DNA of 64,000 nt from Pelistega europaea (GTDB taxonomy: Bacteria; Pseudomonadota; Gammaproteobacteria; Burkholderiales; Burkholderiaceae_B): NCBI RefSeq assembly GCF_013133775.1, contig NZ_JABGBO010000004.1:62001-126000 (forward strand), in the 5' to 3' direction. A program made the translations under genes and the position numbers. Under the pieces are notes generated by a model. That model was not told the DNA's origin. It did not search any database and saw only the letters and a list, made by a program, of their open reading frames with translations. This document shows, one piece after another, positions 28,827-38,939 of this stretch. Every line of letters begins with the position of its first letter. The stretch's first letter is position 1.

Positions 28827-31418
28827 ATGTTGGAAGCATATCGTAAACACGCAGCAGAACGTGCTGCCTTGGGCATTCCAGCCCTTCCGTTATCAGCTCA
28901 ACAAACGGCTGATCTTATCGAATTACTCAAGAATCCTCCTGCAGGTGAAGAAGAGTTTTTGTTAGAGTTATTCACTCACCGTGTGCCTGCTGGGGTAGAT
29001 GATGCGGCTAAAGTCAAAGCATCTTATCTTGCCGCCTTAGCATTTGGTACTGAGAAGAATCCATTAATCACACCAGCTCGTGCGACCGAATTATTAGGTA
29101 CAATGTTGGGTGGTTATAACATCAGCCCACTTATCGATCTTTTAGACAATGCTGAACTCGGTCAAATTGCCGCTGATGCATTGAAAAAGACTTTGTTAAT
29201 GTTTGATGCTTTCCATGATGTCAAAGAGAAAGCGGACAAAGGTAATGCTTTTGCTAAAGAAGTTCTCCAAAGTTGGGCTGACGCAGAATGGTTTACTAGC
29301 CGTCCAGAGGTTCCAGAAAGCCTAAAAATCACGGTATTCAAAGTACCTGGCGAAACTAACACTGACGACTTATCTCCGGCGCCAGACGCAACCACTCGTC
29401 CAGACATCCCATTACACGCTTTAGCGATGTTGAAAAACAAACGCGATGGTGCTCCATTTGAGCCAGAAGAAGACGGCAAACGTGGCCCAGTGAAATTCAT
29501 CCAATCGCTTCGTGAAAAAGGCAATCTCGTTGCTTACGTAGGTGACGTGGTCGGTACAGGTTCTTCTCGTAAATCAGCTACTAACTCTGTATTATGGTTT
29601 ACAGGTGAAGACCTTCCTTTCATCCCTAACAAACGTTTCGGTGGCGTATGTTTAGGCGGTAAAATCGCTCCTATTTTCTACAACACCATGGAAGATGCTG
29701 GTGCATTACCTATCGAATTAGACGTATCTAAGATGGAAATGGGTGACGAGGTTGAGCTCCGTCCATACGAAGGTAAAGCCCTTAAAAACGGTGAAGTCAT
29801 CGCTGAATTCAAAGTGAAATCAGACGTATTATTTGACGAAGTACGTGCTGGTGGTCGTATTCCTCTTATCATTGGTCGTGGCTTAACTGCTAAGGCTCGT
29901 GAAGCATTAGGTTTACCTCCTTCTACTTTATTCCGCTTACCTAAAGACCCTGCAGACACTGGCAAAGGCTTTACATTAGCACAAAAAATGGTTGGTCGTG
30001 CCTGTGGTTTGCCAGAGGGTCAAGGTGTACGTCCAGGTACTTACTGTGAGCCTCGTATGACTTCTGTAGGTAGTCAAGACACCACTGGTCCTATGACTCG
30101 TGATGAGCTTAAAGACCTTGCTTGCTTGGGCTTCTCTGCTGATTTAGTGATGCAATCTTTCTGCCATACAGCGGCTTATCCAAAACCTGTTGACGTGAAA
30201 ACTCACCACGAATTACCTGCTTTCATCAGCAGCCGTGGTGGTATTTCCCTACGCCCAGGTGATGGTGTTATCCACTCTTGGTTAAACCGTATGTTATTAC
30301 CTGATACTGTTGGTACAGGTGGTGACTCTCATACTCGTTTCCCTATCGGTATTTCATTCCCTGCAGGTTCTGGTCTTGTTGCCTTTGCTGCTGCTACGGG
30401 TGTTATGCCTTTGGATATGCCTGAGTCTGTATTGGTTCGCTTCAAAGGCAAAATGCAACCTGGCGTGACCTTACGTGATCTTGTTAATGCAATTCCTTTA
30501 TACGCGATCAAACAAGGTCTATTGACTGTGGCTAAACAAGGCAAGAAAAACATCTTCTCTGGTCGCATTCTTGAAATCGAAGGTCTACCCGATCTTAAAG
30601 TAGAACAGGCTTTTGAATTGACCGATGCATCAGCAGAACGTTCTGCTGCTGGTTGTACTGTTCAGTTGAACAAAGAACCTATCATTGAATACATCAATAG
30701 TAATATCACTCTATTGAAAACAATGATTGCTAACGGCTACCAAGATGCTCGCTCATTAGCTCGTCGCATTAAAGCCATGGAAGCTTGGTTAGAAAATCCT
30801 CAACTCCTCAAAGCGGATGCTGATGCTGAGTACGCTGCAGTGATTGAGATTGATCTTAACGAAATCAAAGAGCCTATCGTTGCTTGCCCTAACGATCCTG
30901 ATGATGTTAAGACATTATCTGATGTGGCTGGTGCGAAGATTGACGAAGTATTTATCGGTAGTTGTATGACTAACATCGGCCACTTCCGTGCCGCTTCTAA
31001 ACTACTCGAAGGTAAACGTGATATTCCTGTACGCTTGTGGATTGCACCTCCTACTAAGATGGACCAAGAGCAACTCACTGCTGAAGGTCACTATGGTGTA
31101 TTAGGTGTGGCTGGTGCTCGTACTGAAATGCCAGGCTGCTCATTATGTATGGGTAACCAAGCACAAGTACGCGAAGGTGCGACAGTGATGTCAACCAGTA
31201 CTCGTAACTTCCCTAACCGTTTAGGTAAAAACACGAATGTGTACCTAGGTTCTGCTGAGTTAGCGTCTATTTGCTCTCGCTTAGGTCGTATTCCTACTCG
31301 CGAAGAGTACATGGAAAATATCGGTGTGATTAATGAAAATGGCGATAAGATCTATCGTTACATGAACTTTGATCAAATCGACAGCTATAAGACATTGGCT
31401 GAAAGCGTTCAAATCTAA
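28827..31418 (+). CDS. acnB: Aconitate hydratase B
   Basis: Isomerises citrate and isocitrate through a [4Fe-4S] cluster; AcnB also hydrates 2-methyl-cis-aconitate in other bacteria. The 863 residues show the AcnB order: N-terminal HEAT-like domain (1-160), swivel domain (about 165-370, with DDLSPAPDA and [13 protein letters not shown]), then the catalytic domains. Cluster cysteines are in [14 protein letters not shown] context, [12 protein letters not shown] and [12 protein letters not shown]. Monocistronic, with its own promoter and tandem terminators. Confidence 0.97.
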   Translation: MLEAYRKHAAERAALGIPALPLSAQQTADLIELLKNPPAGEEEFLLELFTHRVPAGVDDAAKVKASYLAALAFGTEKNPLITPARATELLGTMLGGYNISPLIDLLDNAELGQIAADALKKTLLMFDAFHDVKEKADKGNAFAKEVLQSWADAEWFTSRPEVPESLKITVFKVPGETNTDDLSPAPDATTRPDIPLHALAMLKNKRDGAPFEPEEDGKRGPVKFIQSLREKGNLVAYVGDVVGTGSSRKSATNSVLWFTGEDLPFIPNKRFGGVCLGGKIAPIFYNTMEDAGALPIELDVSKMEMGDEVELRPYEGKALKNGEVIAEFKVKSDVLFDEVRAGGRIPLIIGRGLTAKAREALGLPPSTLFRLPKDPADTGKGFTLAQKMVGRACGLPEGQGVRPGTYCEPRMTSVGSQDTTGPMTRDELKDLACLGFSADLVMQSFCHTAAYPKPVDVKTHHELPAFISSRGGISLRPGDGVIHSWLNRMLLPDTVGTGGDSHTRFPIGISFPAGSGLVAFAAATGVMPLDMPESVLVRFKGKMQPGVTLRDLVNAIPLYAIKQGLLTVAKQGKKNIFSGRILEIEGLPDLKVEQAFELTDASAERSAAGCTVQLNKEPIIEYINSNITLLKTMIANGYQDARSLARRIKAMEAWLENPQLLKADADAEYAAVIEIDLNEIKEPIVACPNDPDDVKTLSDVAGAKIDEVFIGSCMTNIGHFRAASKLLEGKRDIPVRLWIAPPTKMDQEQLTAEGHYGVLGVAGARTEMPGCSLCMGNQAQVREGATVMSTSTRNFPNRLGKNTNVYLGSAELASICSRLGRIPTREEYMENIGVINENGDKIYRYMNFDQIDSYKTLAESVQI

Positions 31419-31465
31419 ACAGTATTGAATGCTCTAGGGGAAATATCGCAATATTCCCCGATATA

Positions 31466-31579
31466 AAAAAGGGTCGCTCCAGTGAGTGACCCTTTTTCAT
31501 GCTATGATGACATCGGCATGACCCTATCGAAAAGAGGCCTCCAATAAGTGGCTCTTTTTCATGCTATGATGACATCAGC
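31466..31579 (+). terminator. Tandem terminators after acnB with 26-bp repeats
   Basis: AAAGGGTCGCTC-CAGT-GAGTGACCCTTTTT is the first terminator. A second, weaker one (AAAAGAGGCC...GGCTCTTTTT) follows. Each is followed by a copy of a 26-bp direct repeat starting CTTTTTCATGC (31492-31517 and 31554-31579, one mismatch), 62 bp apart. Confidence 0.75.
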
Positions 31580-31690
31580 CTAACAATTAGGCTTTTTCTC
31601 TGTTCTACCTTTATTGCCGAGTCTCGCATAGTGTGTAGACAGCTATATCCCTTTTAATATTTTTTATTTAATACTCATTATATTGTGACA

Positions 31691-31957
31691 ATGAACCATT
31701 CCACTGAACGTGCTGAACTATTACGCCAACGCTTTCTTACACTAGAGCCCACAGAATTAGAAATTATTGATGACTCTCACCTACACGCTGGTCATGCAGC
31801 CAACCGTGAGGGAGCTAGTCATTTTCGTGTCATCATCGCTTCTCCTCGCTTTCAAGGTCTTAGTCGTGTTGCCCAACAACGTCTTGTATATGCGAAAGTC
31901 GAGGATTTAATGCCCTACCCTATCCATGCTCTTGCCATCACAACAAAGGCCATCTAA
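31691..31957 (+). CDS. BolA family protein
   Basis: 88 residues from ATG 31691 (a GTG two codons earlier is possible). The BolA fold shows LEIIDDSHLHAGH near 24-36 and the helix-turn-helix-like FQGLSRVAQQRLVYAKVEDLM near 55-75; the invariant His of family members lies in SHLHAGH, and PIHALAITTKA closes the domain. BolA proteins work with monothiol glutaredoxins in iron sensing and cluster transfer. No strong ribosome binding site. Confidence 0.9.
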   Translation: MNHSTERAELLRQRFLTLEPTELEIIDDSHLHAGHAANREGASHFRVIIASPRFQGLSRVAQQRLVYAKVEDLMPYPIHALAITTKAI

Positions 31958-32269
31958 TCTTTTTAAAAATTCCTATATAGCCTATAGGGGAGTTTCTCCC
32001 ATTCTCTTTGTGCAGTTAAAATCTGACCAATAGTTAGCCTATGTAGCCTAAAAAGGTCACACCAGGAAAAAGATCACACCTCTTTGGGAAATCAGGCAGG
32101 GATACCCCCCTATAAGGAAATACCTCATATTCCTCTAGTAGATTATTCATTGCACTGTCTTGGTATTTTATCTGCACAAAAGTAGAGCATTTTTTGGTAT
32201 AGACTTATCATTTCAGCGTAAAGACGTTAAGATAATCCATTCTTTATACCCTTTATCTTAGGTTTGACT
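31958..32269 (+). other. Intergenic region, no gene recognised
   Basis: About 310 bp between bolA and the first aminotransferase. No ORF with a convincing start, no strong terminator and no clear promoter pair were seen. Confidence 0.5.
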
Positions 32270-33460
32270 ATGAATGCTTTTACTTTTCCTATTTCTCAGC
32301 GTGCGGCCACAATGAAAAGCTCTGTGATTTACGATATTCTCAAAATGACAGAGCGTCCAGAAGTCATTTCTTTTGCAGGTGGACTACCTACGCCAGAAGG
32401 ATTCCCAGTCGAACAACTACACAAAGCCTTTGATACAATTTTTCAGACACAAGCCAAAACAGCTTTACAATATGGCTCCTCTGAGGGGTATCGCCCTTTG
32501 AGAGAATGGATTGTACGTGATTTTAAAGCCCGTGGCGTTGATATTCAGGTAGAAAATGTGCTGATTGTCTCTGGTTCTCAACAAGCACTTGATTTAATCG
32601 GCAAACTATTTTTAGACGAGGGTAGTAAAGTATTGTTTGAATCCCCTTCTTACCTCGGAGCAATTCAATCCTTAAATCAGTTTTCTCCTTGCTACGATAC
32701 CATTCCTACGGACGAAAAAGGATTAATACCTGAGGCTTTAACTTCTGACTTAACCAAAGATGCTCGTTTTGCTTACGTGCTACCTAATTTCCAAAATCCA
32801 ACAGGACGCACCCTGTGTTTGGCTCGCCGTATTGCATTGGTTAAGCGTGCGGCAGAACTTAATCTTCCCTTGGTTGAAGATGATCCTTATGGGGAGCTTC
32901 GTTTTGAGGGAGAGGCTTTGCCAAGCTTGTTTGCACTCTCCCAACAATATGGAGGGACGGTTATTCGCATGGGTTCTTTCTCCAAAATTCTCTCTCCTGG
33001 CTTACGCATTGGTTTTATCACCGCACCTGTCCATATCATAGACAAACTAGTACAACTTAAACAAGCGACTGATTTACAAACCTCTACCATTAACCAAATG
33101 GCAGTGTATGAAACTGTCAAAGATGGTTTTTTAGATGTTCATCTGCCCAAGGTACGGGAACTATACCATCGACAATGTCACTATATGCTTGAAGCACTTG
33201 AAGAACATTTTGCCGGAATGGAAGTGAGCTGGACACGCCCAACAGGGGGTATGTTTATTTGGATGACTTTTCATCAACCTGATATGGACACTACTCAGCT
33301 CCTTTATCGTGCTATTGAAGAACAGCATGTAGCCTATGTTCCAGGAGAACCGTTCTTTCCTTCTAAACCAGAAAAAAATCATTTACGTTTGAGTTTTGTC
33401 ACAGTACCAGAGGATAAGATTCGAGCTGGAGTCGCCCAGTTGGCACGCTTATTTCGATAG
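32270..33460 (+). CDS. PLP-dependent aminotransferase, class I (2-aminoadipate/LysN-like), copy 1
   Basis: 396 residues from ATG 32270 (TTG two codons earlier is less likely). Fold-type I motifs: SFAGGLPTPEGFP near 34-46, VSGSQQALDLIGKLF near 100-114, NFQNPTGRT (PLP ring contact), LVEDDPYGELRF, and the PLP lysine Lys239 in GSFSKILSPGLRIGF. The combination fits the 2-aminoadipate or multi-substrate aromatic/branched-chain aminotransferases, amino donor unknown. The next gene is a close paralogue with the same residue numbering. Confidence 0.88.
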   Translation: MNAFTFPISQRAATMKSSVIYDILKMTERPEVISFAGGLPTPEGFPVEQLHKAFDTIFQTQAKTALQYGSSEGYRPLREWIVRDFKARGVDIQVENVLIVSGSQQALDLIGKLFLDEGSKVLFESPSYLGAIQSLNQFSPCYDTIPTDEKGLIPEALTSDLTKDARFAYVLPNFQNPTGRTLCLARRIALVKRAAELNLPLVEDDPYGELRFEGEALPSLFALSQQYGGTVIRMGSFSKILSPGLRIGFITAPVHIIDKLVQLKQATDLQTSTINQMAVYETVKDGFLDVHLPKVRELYHRQCHYMLEALEEHFAGMEVSWTRPTGGMFIWMTFHQPDMDTTQLLYRAIEEQHVAYVPGEPFFPSKPEKNHLRLSFVTVPEDKIRAGVAQLARLFR

Positions 33461-33492
33461 TAATCATAGCGGTTTGTATGCTCAATCATAGA

Positions 33493-33537
33493 AGTCCTGT
33501 GAGAGCAAGTATGTCAATGTGAGTCGCTCACAGGACT
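33493..33537. repeat. 11-bp inverted repeat between the aminotransferase genes
   Basis: AGTCCTGTGAG and CTCACAGGACT with a 23-base loop. No T run follows, so it is not a standard terminator; it may be an mRNA structure or a protein site. Confidence 0.5.
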
Positions 33538-33678
33538 GTGCTATCTGATAAATAACACAAAGAGATTTATTCCGTATCCGCGAGAGAAACAACGTTTTTT
33601 CACATTATCTCTTATCAAATGTGGGAAAAAGCGTTAATATACTTCCTATTACGCTAAGAAGTATCAGGAATAATCAAT

Positions 33679-34872
33679 ATGAATAATTTCTCTTTCCCTT
33701 TATCTAAACGAGCAACAACAGCAACCAGTTCAGCTATTCGTGAAATCTTAAAAGTCACTGAGCGCCCTGATATTATTTCGTTTGCAGGTGGACTCCCTTC
33801 TCCTGAGGGTTTTCCTGTTGAGCAGTTACATCAAGCCTATGATAAGGTACTCAGCACACAACCCAAGGTAGCTCTTCAATACGGACCAACAGAGGGCTAC
33901 CGTCCCTTGCGCGAGTGGGTAGTAAGCGACTTTAAGTCTCGCGGTGTAGATATCTGTGTAGACAATGTATTGGTTGTATCAGGTTCTCAACAAGCCTTGG
34001 ACCTCATCGGTAAGCTCTTTATTGACGAGGGTTCCAAGGTTCTTCTAGAGTCACCCTCTTATCTAGGTGCTATTCAGTCTTTTAGCCAATTCGGCCCCCA
34101 ATATGCCACTATTCCAACGGATGATGATGGTTTAATCCCCGAAGGCCTTACAGATGAGTTGGCCAAAGACGCACGTTTTGCCTATGTTCTGCCTAACTAT
34201 CAAAACCCAACAGGTCGTACATTAAGCTTAGAACGTCGTATTGCTTTGGTTAAACGTGCTGCTGAGTTGAATCTTCCTTTAGTTGAAGACGATCCTTATG
34301 GAGAGTTACGCTTTGAGGGTGAGGCGCTGCCAGGTCTTTTTGCATTAGCCCAACAACATGGGGCAACTGTTATCCGCATGGGTTCTTTTTCTAAGGTTCT
34401 TTCTCCTGGTCTACGTATCGGTTTTATCATTGCTCCTGAAGCCGTTATCCGTAAACTTGTCCAACTAAAACAGGCAACTGACCTCCATACCGCCACTGTC
34501 ACTCAAATGGCTGTTTATGAAGCCGTTAAAGATGGTTTCCTCGCAGAGCATCTTCCTAAAGTACGTGAGCTTTACAAACGCCAATGTCACTATATGCTAG
34601 AAGCTCTTGAACAAAACTTTGCTGGTGTTAACGTAACATGGACTCGTCCTAAAGGCGGCATGTTTATTTGGATGACATTTGATGGTGATGTCAATACAAC
34701 TGAGTTATTGGCTCGTGCAGTAGAAGAACAAAAAGTGGCCTATGTTCCTGGTCAACCTTTCTACCCTTATGCTCAAACAGCACCAACCAACCACTTACGC
34801 CTCAGTTTTGTGACTGTACCAGAAGAGAAAATCCGTATAGGTATTGCAAACTTGTCCAAGCTATTTAAATAA
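33679..34872 (+). CDS. PLP-dependent aminotransferase, class I (2-aminoadipate/LysN-like), copy 2
   Basis: 397 residues, collinear with copy 1 over the whole length and highly similar, so the pair arose by tandem duplication. PLP lysine is again Lys239 in GSFSKVLSPGLRIGF, with SFAGGLPSPEGFP and NYQNPTGRT conserved. Differences cluster in the surface segments 140-165 and the C-terminal 330-365 region, which could change substrate range. The 218-bp gap to copy 1 gives room for a separate promoter. Confidence 0.88.
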   Translation: MNNFSFPLSKRATTATSSAIREILKVTERPDIISFAGGLPSPEGFPVEQLHQAYDKVLSTQPKVALQYGPTEGYRPLREWVVSDFKSRGVDICVDNVLVVSGSQQALDLIGKLFIDEGSKVLLESPSYLGAIQSFSQFGPQYATIPTDDDGLIPEGLTDELAKDARFAYVLPNYQNPTGRTLSLERRIALVKRAAELNLPLVEDDPYGELRFEGEALPGLFALAQQHGATVIRMGSFSKVLSPGLRIGFIIAPEAVIRKLVQLKQATDLHTATVTQMAVYEAVKDGFLAEHLPKVRELYKRQCHYMLEALEQNFAGVNVTWTRPKGGMFIWMTFDGDVNTTELLARAVEEQKVAYVPGQPFYPYAQTAPTNHLRLSFVTVPEEKIRIGIANLSKLFK

Positions 34873-34900
34873 GCACAGTGAGGAGATAATCATTTAAAAC

Positions 34901-34970
34901 GTGCAAAACTGTTGAGCTTATCTTCTGATGACAGAGTGCGAAACTTTAGGGATTATCTTCTGATGATGGC
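34901..34970. repeat. Two imperfect 35-bp direct repeats
   Basis: Units 34901-34935 and 34936-34970 each begin GTGCRAAACT and end with ATCTTCTGATGA plus four to five bases. They lie between the aminotransferase and its terminator. Confidence 0.55.
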
Positions 34971-34972
34971 AC

Positions 34973-35010
34973 AGCGGCCAGATGTTTGGTTTGGTCGCTG
35001 TTTTTATTAT
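34973..35010 (+). terminator. Terminator after aminotransferase copy 2
   Basis: CAGCGGCCA...TGGTCGCTG stem followed by TTTTTATT. Confidence 0.7.
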
Positions 35011-35137
35011 GGAGGTAATTTGTCTCTGTTTTATCTTTTCAATCTGTTCTTGTTAAAATCTATCATATTACGCATGAGACTGGTTTAACAGCATTGTGTT
35101 ATTTATAATGCAACTTCCCTTGCTCTCTTTATGATTT

Positions 35138-36976
35138 ATGGCTGCTACTGTTTCTTCTTCTCGCACCCCCTTTATTGATTTATTTTGTCGTGTAGTAGAC
35201 AACTACGGTGATATTGGCGTGTGCTGGCGATTAGCAAGGGATTTACAGCTACGTTTGGTCTCATTAACTACATCACCCAACAACACGACCTATATTTCTA
35301 ATCATCTTAAAAATTCTCCTGGTACAAGCGACAAGACTACACCTAGTAAAGAGTCAGAAAGTTTATGGACCTATTTTAATCCCCTGCTGCATTACCCTAT
35401 ACGCTTATGGGTGGATGATTTGCAAAGTTTTGCACGCATTGAACCACAAGTTAACCCACAGTTAATTCAGCAAATAGTGAAAGGTATTTGTATAATGCAT
35501 TGGATGGCACCCTCCTCCAATACCCAAGCATTGCATAAAAATACTGCTGTTGACAAAAATCCCTTGGATAAAGACCGTCTGGATAATTCTCAACCAACAG
35601 ATATGAGGAATAACTCCAACCCAGCAAACAACCAAAGTCACAAACTTTCAACGCCAGACCATTCGCTTTATCACAAAAACATTATTCCTGCTTTTGTTGT
35701 TATTGAAGCATTTGGCACGGATTTAGATGAACATTTTATTCAATTAATGCCTGGACATACACATTGTTGGCTCAACTTGGAATACCTCAGTGCAGAAACA
35801 TGGGTAGAGGGAATGCATGGACTAGCCTCTCCACAACCTAATGGGGTGCCTAAATACTTCTTTTTTCCAGGGTTTACACACAAGACAGGTGGGTTAATTC
35901 AAGAAAAGGGGTTATTACCCCGATTAACCGCTTTTCAACAAGATAAGACTCAAATTCAACAATGGTTAGCTACTCATATCCATCCTGATGTAGCATTAGC
36001 CTACCAAGTAGGAGCTCGTCTGGTTAGTGTATTTTGCTATCCTAGTGCCCCTTTTGCTGGATTGAATCAATCACTAATACGGCAATATAGTGTGGACACA
36101 CGCCCCACTGTATTATTGATGCCAGAGGGCGTTTTACCTCAGGCAGAGGCGCAGTTAGCCAATATTTTGGAAAATTATGTTTTAAATCCTAGTAATCAAC
36201 TTTCGATTGAAGATAACCATCTCACAGATATTTGTACTGATGCTTGTGCTGCAAACAACCACCATTTGAATATGCATGCACAAACGTTAAATGTAGATAA
36301 TACCCCCCCTAAAAAGCACCTATGTCACAATCCTCCAATTACTATCCAACGATTTAAATTTTTACCCCAAGAACAGTTCGATTACCTACTATCGGCTTGT
36401 GATTTCAATATTGTGCGTGGAGAGGATAGTTTTGTGCGTGCAATTTGGTCTGGAAAGCCCTTTATTTGGCATATTTATGAACAACAAGAAGAGACGCATT
36501 TGGAAAAATTACAAGCCTGGTTAGATAGCTGTCAAGCACCACAGATTATTGCTGATACGCAACTTGCTTGGAATCGTTATGCTGCATGGAATAATCCTGC
36601 TATTCGTCCAACAAATAATGTCAAGTCAGAGAACACTAAGACAACACCTGAACTATCAGAAAAAGAAGCACAAACCCGACTACATGCGTACCAAACACAA
36701 CTAGAAAAACTTCTGGCACTATACTGGCAATCATTGAATAATCCTCAATCCATCAATGCACACTTTATCGATGGGGAAAATGCCAATAGTAAAGCCCCTT
36801 ACAATAAAAACAGCAACAATGCTAAACTTGCAAAGACCCCGATAGACCCTTACTACGACCTAATTACATCCTTCCACCGCCACTATCAAGAGCAACAAAG
36901 TCAACACCTTTCTTTAGCAGAGAGTATTCTAAATTTTCCAGCCAAAGGTGAATCATCTACTCCTGCTAAACGTTAA
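35138..36976 (+). CDS. earP: EF-P arginine rhamnosyltransferase EarP, expanded form
   Basis: Transfers rhamnose from dTDP-rhamnose to Arg32 of EF-P, activating it to relieve polyproline stalling. Signature FIDLFCRVVDNYGDIGVCWR at 12-31 includes the two catalytic-site aspartates Asp21 and Asp25; the nucleotide-sugar region VRGEDSFVRAIWSGKPF lies near 425-441. EarP is normally about 380 residues; this one has 612. The extra length is Asn/Gln/Ser/Thr/Lys-rich, low-complexity sequence at about 50-75, 128-182, 360-405, 505-525 and 555-590, between conserved blocks. Both catalytic blocks are intact and efp follows, so it is probably functional. No strong ribosome binding site. Confidence 0.9.
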   Translation: MAATVSSSRTPFIDLFCRVVDNYGDIGVCWRLARDLQLRLVSLTTSPNNTTYISNHLKNSPGTSDKTTPSKESESLWTYFNPLLHYPIRLWVDDLQSFARIEPQVNPQLIQQIVKGICIMHWMAPSSNTQALHKNTAVDKNPLDKDRLDNSQPTDMRNNSNPANNQSHKLSTPDHSLYHKNIIPAFVVIEAFGTDLDEHFIQLMPGHTHCWLNLEYLSAETWVEGMHGLASPQPNGVPKYFFFPGFTHKTGGLIQEKGLLPRLTAFQQDKTQIQQWLATHIHPDVALAYQVGARLVSVFCYPSAPFAGLNQSLIRQYSVDTRPTVLLMPEGVLPQAEAQLANILENYVLNPSNQLSIEDNHLTDICTDACAANNHHLNMHAQTLNVDNTPPKKHLCHNPPITIQRFKFLPQEQFDYLLSACDFNIVRGEDSFVRAIWSGKPFIWHIYEQQEETHLEKLQAWLDSCQAPQIIADTQLAWNRYAAWNNPAIRPTNNVKSENTKTTPELSEKEAQTRLHAYQTQLEKLLALYWQSLNNPQSINAHFIDGENANSKAPYNKNSNNAKLAKTPIDPYYDLITSFHRHYQEQQSQHLSLAESILNFPAKGESSTPAKR

Positions 36977-37347
36977 AAAAGCGTCTTTTTATCCATCTCT
37001 CACTCCTTATCTCCAAGATATTCTATTCTGCAATCACATCCCTACAGGACATCACCGTAATTTTTGTCAGCCCTCACTTTGCAAAATTCGTTATGACAAG
37101 AGCTGTACTAGATTGTTAAGTCTTGTTTGTTGCATAAAAACCCACTTTGTCATTGATTTTGTGTGATTTTTAAGCAAACTGTAGATAAAAAAGGTAAAAT
37201 ATCGGCAGACCAGGTGGGATTGCCACGGATAAGAGGTTGCTGTAGGCGATTCACCTATATTTTTCTCTAGCCCATTGGGTTTTTGATTTCCATTTCCATA
37301 AAGCTCGTCGATGAGCTTTTTTCTTTATTTTTTATTTGAGGTTCTTA
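36977..37347 (+). promoter_or_regulatory. Long structured leader upstream of efp
   Basis: No gene is supported. The segment 37207-37250 can fold through AGGTG (37211-37215) and CACCT (37252-37256). AAAGCTC-GTCGAT-GAGCTTT plus TTT at 37300-37323 is a terminator-like hairpin only about 25 bases before the efp ATG, with no promoter after it, so transcription into efp must read through it. Confidence 0.45.
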
Positions 37348-37902
37348 ATGAAAACCGCTCAAGAATTACGCGTAGGTAACGTAGTAATGGTTGATGGTCA
37401 ACCACTCGTAGTACAAAAAGCTGAATATAACAAATCTGGCCGTAACGCCGCTGTTGTGAAATTAAAATTCAAAAACTTATTAACAGCTTCTGGTTCTGAA
37501 ACTGTTTACAAAGCTGATGAAAAGTTCGACGTTGTGGTATTAGACAAAAAAGAATGCACTTATTCTTATTTTGCTGATCCTATGTACGTATTCATGGACG
37601 AAGAATATAACCAATACGAAGTTGAAGCGGACAACATGGGTAACGCACTTAACTTCCTCGAAGATGGTATGACTGTAGAAGTGGTATTCTACGAAGGTCG
37701 TGCAATTTCTGTAGAGTTACCTACTATTATCGTTCGTGAAATCACTTACACTGAACCTGCTGTTAAAGGCGATACTTCTGGTAAAGTACTTAAACCAGCT
37801 AAAATTGCTACTGGCTTTGAATTAGCAGTACCTTTATTCTGCAACATTGGCGACAAGATTGAAATCGATACACGTACCAACGAATATCGTAGTCGCGTGT
37901 AA
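37348..37902 (+). CDS. efp: Elongation factor P
   Basis: Relieves ribosome stalling at consecutive prolines. From ATG 37348 (GAGG upstream; a TTG four codons earlier is unlikely) it has 184 residues and begins [11 protein letters not shown]. Domain I loop KSGRNAA carries Arg32, the residue rhamnosylated by EarP, so it belongs to the Arg-type rather than the lysine type modified by EpmA. Three KOW/OB domains are complete; the end is [10 protein letters not shown]. earP lies directly upstream. Confidence 0.97.
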   Translation: MKTAQELRVGNVVMVDGQPLVVQKAEYNKSGRNAAVVKLKFKNLLTASGSETVYKADEKFDVVVLDKKECTYSYFADPMYVFMDEEYNQYEVEADNMGNALNFLEDGMTVEVVFYEGRAISVELPTIIVREITYTEPAVKGDTSGKVLKPAKIATGFELAVPLFCNIGDKIEIDTRTNEYRSRV

Positions 37903-37936
37903 TTTGCCTGGTAGCTGCCCCAGAGGCATTCAAGCT

Positions 37937-37966
37937 AAAAAAGACACTCTGTTGAGTGTCTTTTTT
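37937..37966 (+). terminator. efp terminator
   Basis: AAAAAAGACACTC-TGTT-GAGTGTCTTTTTT. Confidence 0.9.
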
Positions 37967-37992
37967 ATTTGCATTCTACAGCTGCCTTCTAT

Positions 37993-38115
37993 CATCACCG
38001 CTTAATATTGCAAGATTTAGCGGTGATGCGATACCTATAATAGGCATCCCCCTCATTCTCCCCCATACTCAATATTGCAAGATTTAGCAGCAATGCAATA
38101 CCTGCAATAGGCATC
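37993..38115. repeat. Two 45-bp direct repeats and an inverted repeat after efp
   Basis: Copies 38004-38048 and 38071-38115 start AATATTGCAAGATTTAGC and end ATAGGCATC, with six differences and a 67-bp offset. The first copy also holds half of CATCACCGC...GCGGTGATG (37993-38001 and 38020-38028). The rest of 37967-38228 contains GGCATCAAAAATYC twice more and no gene. Confidence 0.65.
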
Positions 38116-38228
38116 AAAAATCCCTTTTAATAAGAGAGGAAAGGCCAGATAGTATTGGTATATGGGAAGAGACATAATGGGCATCAAAAATTCTCTTTGA
38201 TGAGGATGCTAACAAACAGAAAACCCCT

Positions 38229-38705
38229 CTACTTTCTCCTCCACTCCCATGGTGGAATAGTCTCTTTCTCCCTCCACAATCCTAACCGCTGTTGCTTTGC
38301 TCGCTGTTGGGCTGTCTTATAAATCCCATCACGCAAATATTTTGTATAAGCCCAAGCATAACCTGCCTCTACCATCTGGTAATTGATATTGTTACCCTGA
38401 TAATAGACTGTCCCAAGAATACGCTTGTACCTATCTTTATCATGCCACTCAATATTCACTTTTTTCTTATAGACTAATGATGATAAATACTGCTTCGCCC
38501 TCTGTCCAAAAGGTTGATGCAACTCTGGAGCATCAATTTGATCCAGACGAATTTTGTACTGTTTATGCATCTTGTCTAATACTTTAATCGTATCACCATC
38601 CACAACACCTACCACTTGCCCCTCTAGTGTCTCTGCCCAGGCAGAAGCATATGCAATAAGACTAACAAGACCCAAAACAACAATCTTTGTTTTAGCACCC
38701 AACAT
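38229..38705 (-). CDS. Secreted thermonuclease-like nuclease (SNase family)
   Basis: 158 residues from ATG 38703-38705, with AGGAG as ribosome binding site. A signal peptide (about 1-25, ending SAWA|ET) indicates export. The SNase domain has the full catalytic set at family spacing: Asp36 (calcium side), Arg53, Asp58, Glu61 and Arg95 (KIRLDQIDAPE and RYKRILGTV). It should be a Ca-dependent endonuclease of RNA and DNA outside the cytoplasm. No partner genes beside it. Confidence 0.9.
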   Translation of the reverse strand: MLGAKTKIVVLGLVSLIAYASAWAETLEGQVVGVVDGDTIKVLDKMHKQYKIRLDQIDAPELHQPFGQRAKQYLSSLVYKKKVNIEWHDKDRYKRILGTVYYQGNNINYQMVEAGYAWAYTKYLRDGIYKTAQQRAKQQRLGLWREKETIPPWEWRRK

Positions 38706-38939
38706 AGCTACTCCTATAAGTCGACAACTCAATAAAAACATAAATCATACATAATATACACATAGTATAAATATAAAATACATCCATTTTATTTATATTT
38801 ATTACCCAAAATAAATATTATTTTAAATGCTACCCATCTCACATGAGCAAGTATTTTCTTTATATACTATTGCAATGGTAAAACAAACAGGCACTTTCTC
38901 TAGGAAATTTTTGTCGTTGAAAACAAGACTTTCCCGTGG

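Noticed and set aside
36948-37166. 72-codon ORF overlapping the end of earP
   Set aside because: It lacks a ribosome binding site and coding character, and lies in the efp leader.
38004-38115. Repeats after efp as a CRISPR array
   Set aside because: Only two copies with six differences and no regular spacers or cas genes.
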